Below are positions 1 to 6,124 of a stretch of DNA of 6,688 nt, piece by piece. Every line of letters starts with the position of its first letter. Positions within the stretch are counted from its first letter, which is position 1. The position numbers were made by a program, and so were the translations under genes. A model generated the notes under the pieces. It did no database searches. It saw nothing but the letters and a program-made list of their open reading frames with translations, and had not been told where the DNA came from. Source of the stretch: Rhodothermaceae bacterium (GTDB lineage Bacteria; Bacteroidota; Rhodothermia; Rhodothermales; JAHEMB01); NCBI GenBank assembly GCA_024643915.1, contig JAHEMB010000085.1, positions 2,253-8,940 of the forward strand. The letters are read 5' to 3'.

Positions 1-746
1 CGCAGCGGGTTGTACGACGAGGTAGCCTTGAGCATGGCCGCGAGCGTGGCCGCCTCCGGCGTTGTCAGTTCCGAGGCGGGCTTGCTGAAATATGTCTTCG
101 CCGCCGCCTCGATGCCGACGGCGTCGTAGAGAAAAGGCACGGCGTTGAGGTAAAACTCCAGCACCTCCGCCTTCGAATAGCGGTCCTCGATGCGGGCCGC
201 TGTCAACCATTCCTTGATCTTGCGGGACAGAATAAAGTCGTCTCGGATGGACGGAAACGTGTTGCGGGCAAGCTGCATGGTAAGCGTGGAGCCACCCTGC
301 TTCTCGCCGCCCGCCGTCCCCAGGACGGCGCCGAAGATGCGCCAGGGATCCACGCCGCCGTGCTCGTAGAAGCGGTGGTCCTCAATGGCGATGATGGCCT
401 GCACAGCCGATAGGGCGACGCTGTCGAGCGTCACCCATGTGCGGTTCTCGAAATGATAACGCGTCAGTTCCTCACCGTCGGCGGTGTAGGCAATCGTCGC
501 CTCAGCGACATGGAGAGCGCGCAGGTCATCGACCGACGGCACCTGGATGACCATCACGGCCCAGTAAGCGAGTGCCGCCAACAGCAGCAACACCGCAGCA
601 AACAGCGGCACCGCCGCCCGCCGTCCTTCAGGCTCGGCCCAGCGGGCGCGCACGCGCATGGCGAGTTGCCGCCTGTAGGCCCCCGGCGCGCGGATAATCT
701 CCCGCACCGATGGCAAGTCTGGCTTGTCCTTTTTCGCGTCATCCAT
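1..746 (-). CDS. Penicillin-binding protein 1A-like, GT51 peptidoglycan glycosyltransferase, N-terminal part (3' end beyond window)
   Basis: Polymerises lipid II into glycan strands at the outer face of the inner membrane; class A family members carry a C-terminal transpeptidase domain, which would lie beyond the left edge. The visible 248 residues have a basic cytoplasmic N-terminus (about 1-44), one membrane anchor (about 45-69, rich in Leu/Ala/Val) and then the GT51 domain. Motif I is EDHRFYEHGG at 122-131, with catalytic Glu122. Motif II is GGSTLTMQLARN at 141-152, motif III RKIKEW at 165-170 with the second conserved Glu169, and motif IV SKAEVLEFYLN at 181-191. The region AAKTYFSKPASELT and PEAATLAAMLKATSSYNP closes the visible part. 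ATG at 746 gives a normal cytoplasmic tail plus anchor; an ATG four bases further in is out of frame. No Shine-Dalgarno precedes it. The gene diverges from the Usp cluster. The family is certain; the exact subclass (1A, 1C or monofunctional) is not, because the C-terminus is missing. Confidence 0.95.
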   Translation of the reverse strand, partial: MDDAKKDKPDLPSVREIIRAPGAYRRQLAMRVRARWAEPEGRRAAVPLFAAVLLLLAALAYWAVMVIQVPSVDDLRALHVAEATIAYTADGEELTRYHFENRTWVTLDSVALSAVQAIIAIEDHRFYEHGGVDPWRIFGAVLGTAGGEKQGGSTLTMQLARNTFPSIRDDFILSRKIKEWLTAARIEDRYSKAEVLEFYLNAVPFLYDAVGIEAAAKTYFSKPASELTTPEAATLAAMLKATSSYNPL

Positions 747-948
747 GCGTCAAGCGTTCGAAAACGCGACAGTAGCCTTTTCCAGGGCGAGAGGTTCGCT
801 TTCGGCAGCTTATACCCACCAGAGCGTACAACGGGTTGGCTGCAGTGTTAAGCCTAGGTAAAGATGTGGGTATTCTCTTTCGTACTCCAACAATTGCTTT
901 GTTCCTGCCCCTCACGCGCAGGCTAGCCCCTGCGACGATTGCTTCCAC
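739..948 (-). CDS. Possible small leader ORF (69 aa, GTG start) overlapping the penicillin-binding protein start
   Basis: A 69-codon frame starts with GTG at 948, a few bases after the best Shine-Dalgarno-like stretch in the window. Its TGA (741-739) overlaps the ATG of the downstream penicillin-binding protein by eight bases, a geometry that would allow translational coupling. The predicted peptide is Arg-rich, lacks a signal peptide or membrane segment, and resembles nothing I recognise. An alternative ATG at 950 in another frame opens a 12-codon peptide ending at 912, so the ribosome site could serve either. Composition gives no support for protein coding, so this may be an untranslated leader whose purine-rich patch arose by chance. 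Confidence 0.15.
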   Translation of the reverse strand: MEAIVAGASLRVRGRNKAIVGVRKRIPTSLPRLNTAANPLYALVGISCRKRTSRPGKGYCRVFERLTHG

Positions 949-950
949 AT

Positions 951-965
951 TGTCCCTCCTTTTTT
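951..965 (-). promoter_or_regulatory. Strong Shine-Dalgarno-like site (A-run followed by AGGAGGG) in the PBP leader
   Basis: Read on the minus strand, bases 965-954 are AAAAAAGGAGGG, followed by ACA and then ATGTGG. The AGGAGG core (960-955) is an exact anti-16S match, placed 4 nt before an ATG (950) and 6 nt before a GTG (948). None of the main genes in this window has such a site. It could drive a short leader ORF upstream of the penicillin-binding protein. On the plus strand the same bases read as a T-run, but no adjoining hairpin makes it a terminator. Confidence 0.35.
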
Positions 966-1104
966 AGAAGTCTTTCCCATTGCAACTCGCGTGCCATGTC
1001 AAGGGTGACGGGGCGAACTTTGCGCCGCTGCTCGCCTGGTCTGGGGACGTTGTAGGCCCGTTCCCGACAGGCATGCGCGTGTTTCCCCTACAGACAGGCG
1101 CGGT

Positions 1105-1124
1105 CTTCGCCGTTCTTCGCCGTT
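1105..1124. repeat. Tandem decamer CTTCGCCGTT x2
   Basis: CTTCGCCGTT occurs twice with no gap (1105-1114, 1115-1124) and is followed by a partial copy (CGCCGCACTTCG). It lies about 80 bp upstream of the first Usp start codon, where a direct-repeat operator could sit. Low-complexity slippage in GC-rich DNA explains it equally well. Confidence 0.4.
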
Positions 1125-1203
1125 CGCCGCACTTCGTAAGCTTCGAGCGAGCCCAGCGAAGATATCCACCCGATGCTCCCCACCCCCATAAACGCCCACG
1201 GCC

Positions 1204-2187
1204 ATGAAGGCGATCAACCGAATTCTCGTCCCTCGTGACTTCTCTCCTTGCTCCGAGACGGCGCTGCGAACGGCAGTGCGCCTTGCGGAGCGGACCGGCG
1301 CCACGCTACATCTGCTGTTCGCCCACGTCCTTCACGACGAGGCCGGTGGGCCGCCCATCAGCAGCGCAGCGCATGACCAAAATATCCGCACTCAGCTCCA
1401 CCGCTTTGCGTCCGGCGAGCCCTTGGGGATTGAAGAAGAGCGCGTCGTGGTGCATGTGGTACGCGATCTGGCGGCGCCCCCTGCCATCTTGCACTACGCC
1501 GAAGCGAACGAAATCGACCTGATCGTGCTGGGCACACATGGGCGACGCGGCGTGCGGCGCCTTCTGCTGGGCAGCGTTGCTGAGGAGGTGGTTCAACTGG
1601 CGCAATGCCCCGTGCTCACCACACATGCCCAAGAAGCGCCTGCCTTGGGAGACGAAGATACGTCCATCCTCGTCCCCGTTGATTTTTCCGTACACGCACA
1701 GGAAGCGCTGCAGCAGGCCAAGGCGATGGCAGCCCTCTACGATGCACGGCTCGACCTTCTGCACGTCATCGAGGAACGGATGCAGCCGGCCTTTTACAAC
1801 GCTGGCGCCGTGAGCGTCTACGACCTCGTGCCGAACCTGGACGAAGAGGTGCTCGATCAACTGAAGCGCTTTTACGAAGAATCCGGGGCGACGGGCGCAC
1901 CGGTTCGTTTTCGCGTGGTACCGGGCCGCGCAGCCAACGAAATTGCCCGCTACGCCGAGGAGGCTGGCAGCGCGCTGATCGTCCTATCCACCCACGGGCT
2001 GACAGGAATCGAGCACCTGCTCATCGGTAGCATCTCAGAGAAGGTTGTTCGGCTGGCGCCGTGCCCGGTGCTCACGGTCAAGGCTAAGCAGACGCCGTAC
2101 GAGCAGCGCACGCCAGCGCCTCGCCCCAAGAAAGACGCGACCGTCCGATCTGTCGACAGCGCCACCCAGATCGGCATACCGGCATAG
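1204..2187 (+). CDS. Tandem-domain universal stress protein (Usp cluster, first gene)
   Basis: A 327-residue, presumably cytoplasmic protein of two fused UspA folds (about 1-145 and 153-297); single-domain Usps are usually about 140-150 residues. Family members bind ATP or act as stress-responsive regulators, commonly as dimers. Domain 1 opens with ILVPRDFS (Asp12, the usual adenine-pocket position) and has the full ATP motif G-2x-G-9x-G-S at 110-124 (GTHGRRGVRRLLLGS), followed by CPVLT. Domain 2 opens with ILVPVDFS (Asp160), but its motif at 262-276 starts with Ser instead of Gly (STHGLTGIEHLLIGS), so nucleotide binding there may be altered. A hydrophilic Pro/Lys-rich tail of about 25 residues follows. 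There is no signal peptide and no Shine-Dalgarno. ATG at 1204 places the first beta-strand at residues 6-10, as expected. It is the first of three paralogues; the next gene starts 29 bp after its TAG. Confidence 0.93.
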   Translation: MKAINRILVPRDFSPCSETALRTAVRLAERTGATLHLLFAHVLHDEAGGPPISSAAHDQNIRTQLHRFASGEPLGIEEERVVVHVVRDLAAPPAILHYAEANEIDLIVLGTHGRRGVRRLLLGSVAEEVVQLAQCPVLTTHAQEAPALGDEDTSILVPVDFSVHAQEALQQAKAMAALYDARLDLLHVIEERMQPAFYNAGAVSVYDLVPNLDEEVLDQLKRFYEESGATGAPVRFRVVPGRAANEIARYAEEAGSALIVLSTHGLTGIEHLLIGSISEKVVRLAPCPVLTVKAKQTPYEQRTPAPRPKKDATVRSVDSATQIGIPA

Positions 2188-2216
2188 TCCCTTTCCACCC
2201 TCAATCTGCTCCCGCA

Positions 2217-3167
2217 ATGCCTACACTCCATCGCGTCCTCTACCCCACCGACTTTTCAGCGCGCTCGGCCGTGGCGCTGGCGCACGCGCTGGATCTGGCC
2301 GCGCCGCTGGGCGCAGAGATCCACGTGCTGCACGTTGCCGAAGAAGGCTCCCTCACGCAGCAGAGACACGTGCCGCATGAGCTGGAAAGAAACTTGACAG
2401 TGAGGATGCGCGAGGCCGTCAATGCCGAGCTGCACATGCTACACTACAAGGCCCTGAAAGACCTAAAGCTGTTCTATCACGTCAGAGGCGGCCAACCGGC
2501 CGACGAGATTCTGGCTTTTGCGGAGGCCAAGGGCGCCGACCTGATCGTGCTGGGCACACATGGACGCCGAGGCGTACGGCGGCTCGTGCTCGGTAGTGTA
2601 GCCGAGGCGGTCATGCACAACGCGCCGTGTCCGGTGATGGTCTGGCCCGGTGGCAGCGCTTCCCGATCCATTGCACGCATCGTCGTTCCGATGGACTTTT
2701 CCTTGCACGCGGAGGCGGCTTTCGCCCATGCCAAGGGGCTGGCGTCGGTCTACGGGGCATCGGTGGCACTACTTTTCGTGGCCGAAGAGCGCACGGTGCC
2801 CCTCTTCAGCGATACGGGCGTACCGGCCGTCACCACGCTGAAACTGCACCCCGCGGCCATCGCCCAGGCGGAGGCTGCTCTGCGGCAGCTCAATGCCAAC
2901 ACGCCGGGGCCGCCGGGGCCGGTGTCCTACCACGTCCGCGTGGGGAGCCCGGCGCGCGAAATCCTGACCTTTGCACAGGATCGATCAACCGACCTGATCA
3001 TGATGGGCACGCGCGGCCTGGAAGGCCTCCAGGCCTGGCTCGGCAGCGTGGCGGACCGGGTCCTGCGTTCGGCCCCGTGCCCTGTTTGGACGATCAATGC
3101 CGCCGTGACGAAGCGGGCCGCGCAAGCCGAGAAGCACGAAACGGCCCTGCAACCCGAAGCCGCCTGA
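2217..3167 (+). CDS. Tandem-domain universal stress protein (Usp cluster, second gene)
   Basis: A 316-residue paralogue of its neighbours with two Usp domains (about 1-145 and 160-295). Domain 1 has VLYPTDFS (Asp12) and a canonical ATP motif at 113-127 (GTHGRRGVRRLVLGS). Domain 2 has IVVPMDFS (Asp160), but its loop at 264-277 (GTRGLEGLQAWLGS) has only eight residues between the second and third glycines instead of nine, and Arg replaces the His shared by the other five domains. The middle of domain 2 also lacks the (F/Y)DLVP segment present in both neighbours, so this copy is the most diverged. The C-terminal 20 residues are a charged Ala/Glu/Lys tail. It follows gene one by 29 bp and ends 6 bp before gene three, implying cotranscription. 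No Shine-Dalgarno is visible. Function is inferred as nucleotide-linked stress response; no partner can be read from the sequence. Confidence 0.93.
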   Translation: MPTLHRVLYPTDFSARSAVALAHALDLAAPLGAEIHVLHVAEEGSLTQQRHVPHELERNLTVRMREAVNAELHMLHYKALKDLKLFYHVRGGQPADEILAFAEAKGADLIVLGTHGRRGVRRLVLGSVAEAVMHNAPCPVMVWPGGSASRSIARIVVPMDFSLHAEAAFAHAKGLASVYGASVALLFVAEERTVPLFSDTGVPAVTTLKLHPAAIAQAEAALRQLNANTPGPPGPVSYHVRVGSPAREILTFAQDRSTDLIMMGTRGLEGLQAWLGSVADRVLRSAPCPVWTINAAVTKRAAQAEKHETALQPEAA

Positions 3168-3173
3168 CCTGCC

Positions 3174-4172
3174 ATGACGACCCGCGAATTGCCCTGCCGC
3201 CGCATTCTCGCAGCAACCGACTTTTCGAGGCCGGCCGGCCTCGCCCTTGCTCTTGCCCTTAATCTGGCTGCTCGCTTCGACGCCGAGGTGCACCTCGTCC
3301 ACGTTCTGAGCGCGTACGACCCTGAACTCTTCGGCACGGTGGAAACAACGCAGGAGGGGCAACGGCTCCGCCGTCGCCTGAACCAGGAGGTGGCACAAAG
3401 GATAGAAGGACGGCTGCAGGAGGCGCTGGCGGGCGTCAACGGACAGGCTGAACGCGTACGAACCGTGCAACTGCGCAGCCTGAAGACGGCGCCGGCCCTC
3501 CTTTCCTACGCGAAAGAGCATCAAATTGACTTGATCGTGCTGGGCACGCATGGGCGGCACGGGATGAAGCGCCTGATGCTCGGCAGCGTCGCCGAGGAGG
3601 TGGTCCAGCGTGCACCCTGCGACGTGCTGACCGTAGGCGGCGGCGCCCCGTCCCCCCCGGCAATGCGCCGCGTGCTCGTGCCCCTCGACCTCTCCGACGC
3701 CGCCCGGCCCACCTTGCGCGCAGCAAAAGAGATCGCCAGGCGCTTCGAAGCCCGCCTTCACCTCCTTCACGTCATCGAGCCCCTCCCCTTCCCGGTTTCC
3801 ATTACGGGTATCGTGACCATTTTCGACCTTGTGCCGGACATTCGCGAGAAGGCCCGCGTTCAACTCAAGGCGCTTCTCGAGGAGGCCGAAGGCCCGCCCG
3901 TCGAGGGCATTCTCCGCATCGAGTCCGGGCACGCCGCCACGAAAATCGTAGAAACGGCGAGGGACATGAAGGCCGACCTCATTGTCCTGGCCACGCACGG
4001 CCTCACGGGCGTCGAACATTTTTGCATCGGCAGCGTGGCCGAGCGCGTGGTGCGGACGGCACCCTGCCCCGTCCTGGTCACGCGCGTGCCGGCCCTGCCG
4101 AATGAGAAGGGAAAAGGAGGGAAACGAGGAAGAACTAGTGCCCATGAAACCAAGGCGGCGGTTTCATCCTAA
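3174..4172 (+). CDS. Tandem-domain universal stress protein (Usp cluster, third gene)
   Basis: A 332-residue protein with two Usp domains (about 8-155 and 164-295). Domain 1 has ILAATDFS (Asp16) and an intact ATP motif at 124-138 (GTHGRHGMKRLMLGS). It also has a longer, Arg/Gln-rich helix region (about 60-105) than the other two. Domain 2 has VLVPLDLS (Asp172) and a degenerate motif at 263-277 starting with Ala (ATHGLTGVEHFCIGS). ITGIVTIFDLVPDI at about 200-213 parallels AGAVSVYDLVPNL in the first gene, so these two second domains are closest kin. The tail is Lys/Gly-rich and basic. The 6-bp gap from the second gene indicates an operon. An 8-bp inverted repeat covers the last codons. No Shine-Dalgarno is visible. 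Role inferred as for its paralogues: cytoplasmic, nucleotide-binding stress protein. Confidence 0.93.
   Translation: MTTRELPCRRILAATDFSRPAGLALALALNLAARFDAEVHLVHVLSAYDPELFGTVETTQEGQRLRRRLNQEVAQRIEGRLQEALAGVNGQAERVRTVQLRSLKTAPALLSYAKEHQIDLIVLGTHGRHGMKRLMLGSVAEEVVQRAPCDVLTVGGGAPSPPAMRRVLVPLDLSDAARPTLRAAKEIARRFEARLHLLHVIEPLPFPVSITGIVTIFDLVPDIREKARVQLKALLEEAEGPPVEGILRIESGHAATKIVETARDMKADLIVLATHGLTGVEHFCIGSVAERVVRTAPCPVLVTRVPALPNEKGKGGKRGRTSAHETKAAVSS
4144..4167 (+). terminator. Perfect 8-bp hairpin at the end of the Usp cluster (possible weak terminator)
   Basis: ATGAAACC (4144-4151) and GGTTTCAT (4160-4167) are exact reverse complements with an 8-nt loop (AAGGCGGC). The hairpin lies inside the last codons of the third Usp gene and ends three bases before its TAA (4170-4172). 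No T-run follows, so it is not a classical intrinsic terminator. It could attenuate readthrough into the decayed hydrolase, protect the transcript's 3' end, or be incidental. Confidence 0.3.
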
Positions 4173-4176
4173 ACGC

Positions 4177-4206
4177 TTCTGTCCTTCTCAGAAAACGTCG
4201 ACAGAA
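4177..4206 (+). repeat. 7-bp inverted repeat just before the hydrolase pseudogene
   Basis: TTCTGTC (4177-4183) is matched by GACAGAA (4200-4206), separated by 16 nt. The right arm reaches the A of the ancestral ATG. It could have been an operator or a stem covering the start of the dead gene. The arms are short, so chance is possible. Confidence 0.2.
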
Positions 4207-5341
4207 TGAACAGCTGCCTCCCCTTTCTCCTTTTCACCCTACTCACGCTCAGCGGCAAGTCGTCGGTGCAAGAGGCCGCCGTTGTCGGATGAGTGGAAGA
4301 CGACGCGGGCCGAGAGGCCGTCGAGTCGGTCCACCAGCGGCACCAGAACGTTGGGTACGCGGCGGCCGTAATGCGCCAGGGAGAAATGGTCCTCTCCTTC
4401 ACCGGCGTGCTGGCCGACCTCGAACATGAGGTGCCCGTAACGCTCGAGACGCGCTTCGGCACCGCGTCCATCATCACCGGTGTGGCTCTGCTGAAACTTT
4501 ACGAGGCCGGCGCCATCGACCTGGATGCGCCTGTGTAGCAATACGTGCCGGAGTATCCCGCGCACGAGGCGGGCGTCATTACCCCGAGGCTGCTGGTGGC
4601 GCACCTCTCGGGTATCCCGCACCCGCAGTAGCAGCGCACGCCCACGCTCTATGCTACCGTCTACGAAGACGTCATCGACGCCCTCTCTGTCTTCCGCGAA
4701 GACACCCTCCTCTAGCGTCCGGCACCGATTATGAGTATTCGAGCTTCAACTACAACCTGCTGGCGGCCGTTATCCAGCGCGCGGCGGGGCAGCCCTTCCA
4801 ATCTTTCGTCGAACAAAAGGTCATCGCCCCGCTCGGCCTGATCCACACCGCCTTCGACGACGTGCGGTGGGTGGTGAAGTACCGGGCGCGGCGTTATTCC
4901 TTCTACAACCCGGTCACTTACGAGGAGCGGACCCAGGTGCAGCGCGTGCCGGACTGAAGCTACAGCTTCAACATGGGCGGCGGCAACCTCCTTTCAACCG
5001 CCGAGGATCTTGTGCGCTTCGGCAACGCTTTCGTCCGCCCCGGCTTTCTGCCGGAGGAGGCGTTCGAGATGCTCTACACGCCCCAGCACAGGGCAGCGGC
5101 CCAGACTACGTGGGGCTTCGGCTGGTTCGTTGGCGAGAACGAGGCGGGCGGGCGGCGGCTGTCCATCTCAGGTGACAACCCCGGCTTGCAAGCCGGGCTA
5201 ATCGTCTATCCCGAGCAGGACCTCGTCGTGGCAGTGCTCTCTAACGCCTTGGGCATCGGCTCGCGCGACGCCGAGTTGGTCAACTTCAGCCGCTTCGCCC
5301 GTCGTTGCATGGGCTGGCCCGATCCGCCGGAAGAAGAGTAG
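4206..5341 (+). pseudogene. Decayed secreted serine hydrolase (class C beta-lactamase / LACTB-like)
   Basis: The intact ancestor would have been an exported penicillin-binding-fold hydrolase of about 375 residues. ATG 4206 opens a short hydrophobic signal peptide (MNSCLPFLLFTLLTLSG). The frame is then broken by TGA 4290, TAG 4536, TAG 4629 and TAG 4713, shifts frame between about 4716 and 4722, and is broken again by TGA 4955 before the natural TAG at 5339. Between the breaks the family is obvious: YEAGAIDLDAPV, YVPEYPAHEAGVITPRLLVAH, LSGIPH, then GTDYEYSSFNYNLLAAVIQ, VIAPLGL, GGGNLLSTAEDLVRFGNAF and GLQAGLIVYPEQDLVVAVLS. At the nucleophile site the sequence reads GTASIITGVALLKLYEAG. Compared with the usual S-x-x-K followed by about five residues and ALL, about three residues including the catalytic Lys are missing. 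The third motif reads SISGDNPG, without the usual His/Lys before SG. TAG ends the intact first Usp gene normally, so stop-codon recoding is unlikely. Decay looks recent because most of the protein is still readable. Confidence 0.9.
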
Positions 5342-5351
5342 CCGAACCAGA

Positions 5352-5388
5352 AGGGCCTCGTGGAGGACAGGGACTGCCGGCAGGCCCT
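5352..5388. repeat. Inverted repeat in the short gap after the hydrolase pseudogene
   Basis: AGGGCCT (5352-5358) pairs with AGGCCCT (5382-5388) across 23 nt, and a second stem, GCCGG/CCGGC (5376-5380, 5389-5393), overlaps it. A run of seven T follows only at 5434-5440, too distant for an intrinsic terminator. It may be a remnant of the pseudogene's 3' end or a GC-rich intergenic palindrome. Confidence 0.25.
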
Positions 5389-5486
5389 CCGGCTGCGCGG
5401 CTCCGCTCCGGTTGATCCCTCTCCTCAGCGTTCTTTTTTTCTCCGTACCTTGCCGTCCTCCTATCACCCACCCAACCCCAGGCGCC

Positions 5487-6002
5487 ATGACCACAACAGA
5501 AATCACCGCCCGGCAAGCTGCCCTCGGCGACATCGAACAAGAATTGAAGATGACGCGCCGCATGCTAGATCGCGTGCCCGAGGCGCATTTTGCGTGGCGG
5601 CCGCACGAGAAGTCGATGTCGCTCGGCGAATTGGCGGCGCACCTCGCCAACGTGCTCTGGTGGCAGACCGCCGCCCTGCAAGAGGACGGCTTCGACCTGG
5701 CTAACGGCCCCCGTACGCGCTCGGCGCCGGAGAGCCACGCTGCCCTGATGCATAAATTCGACGAGAACGCGGCGGATCTTCGCGAGGCGATGGCGGCAGC
5801 CGATGCCGAATCCCTGAGCGCGCCCTGGACGCTGAGCAATGGTGAGCGCACGTATTTCACCCTCCCGCGCGCCGCCGTGCTGCGCACCTACGGCATCAGC
5901 CACCTGGTCCACCACCGGGGCCAACTCAGCGTCTACCTCCGGCTGCTCGACGTCCCCGTGCCCCCCACCTACGGCCCCACCGCCGACGAAAGCATGGGGT
6001 AA
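5487..6002 (+). CDS. DinB-family putative metal-dependent protein
   Basis: A 171-residue, four-helix-bundle protein of the DinB/YfiT-like superfamily, whose members bind a divalent metal through three histidines; some act as thiol (bacillithiol- or mycothiol-type) transferases, many have unknown substrates. The likely metal ligands are His52 (ELAAHLANVLWW) and the H-x3-H pair His139/His143 in SHLVHHRGQLSVYLRLLDVP. The ending VPPTYGPTADES is highly typical of the family. The frame stays open upstream to 5412, but ATG at 5487 (MTTTEITAR) gives the standard family length and begins just before the first helix. No signal peptide, so cytoplasmic. No Shine-Dalgarno is seen. It is separated by 145 bp from the pseudogene and by 380 bp from the next gene, so it is probably transcribed alone. 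Substrate cannot be told from sequence. Confidence 0.92.
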   Translation: MTTTEITARQAALGDIEQELKMTRRMLDRVPEAHFAWRPHEKSMSLGELAAHLANVLWWQTAALQEDGFDLANGPRTRSAPESHAALMHKFDENAADLREAMAAADAESLSAPWTLSNGERTYFTLPRAAVLRTYGISHLVHHRGQLSVYLRLLDVPVPPTYGPTADESMG

Positions 6003-6124
6003 AGGTTTTCGCAACATAGCTACGGGCCCGGACCACGCCAGAGGAGCCGACAGTTCTCTTTGAGGCTGAGACGGGTTTCCGGCGCGCGGCCCAAGACCCT
6101 CCTACCAATCAGTCTCTCATCCCT

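Larger units (their letters stand above)
747..1203. other. Divergent intergenic region between the PBP gene and the Usp cluster
   Basis: This 457-bp stretch must contain the promoters of both divergent transcription units, but I see no pair of boxes good enough to name. TGTCAA at 997-1002 reads TTGACA on the minus strand, but the hexamer 17 bp away (TGGGAA) is a poor -10. No Bacteroidota-type TAnnTTTG box was found in either direction. Small inverted repeats occur at 917-934 (CGCAGG/CCTGCG, 6-nt loop) and between 1051-1056 and 1087-1092 (TGTAGG/CCTACA, 30-nt loop). Open frames across the region look non-coding. The GC-rich right half lies directly upstream of the first Usp gene, which has no Shine-Dalgarno. 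Confidence 0.6.

Noticed and set aside
453..851. 132-codon plus-strand open frame opposite the penicillin-binding protein
   Set aside because: It lies antisense to a clear GT51 domain, has low-complexity His/Arg/Gln content and resembles no protein; it is a shadow frame.
917..965. Intrinsic terminator on the plus strand (hairpin 917-934 plus the T-run at 960-965)
   Set aside because: The T-run is about 25 nt from the 6-bp stem and no plus-strand gene ends upstream.
997..1002. TTGACA on the minus strand as a -35 box for the penicillin-binding protein gene
   Set aside because: The hexamers at 16-18 bp spacing (ATGGGA, TGGGAA, GGGAAA) match TATAAT poorly, so no promoter can be claimed.
2985..4145. 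386-codon minus-strand open frame opposite the second and third Usp genes
   Set aside because: It mirrors two strongly supported Usp genes; its His/Gly-rich translation is the usual antisense artefact in GC-rich DNA.
4536..4715. Recoding of TAG as an amino acid in the hydrolase
   Set aside because: The intact first Usp gene ends normally in TAG, the hydrolase also has TGA stops and a frameshift, and its catalytic motif is damaged, so decay is the simpler explanation.
5412..5486. N-terminal extension of the DinB-family protein to an upstream ATG at 5412
   Set aside because: The added 25 residues would be a hydrophobic, low-conservation stretch not seen in the family; the ATG at 5487 gives the expected length.
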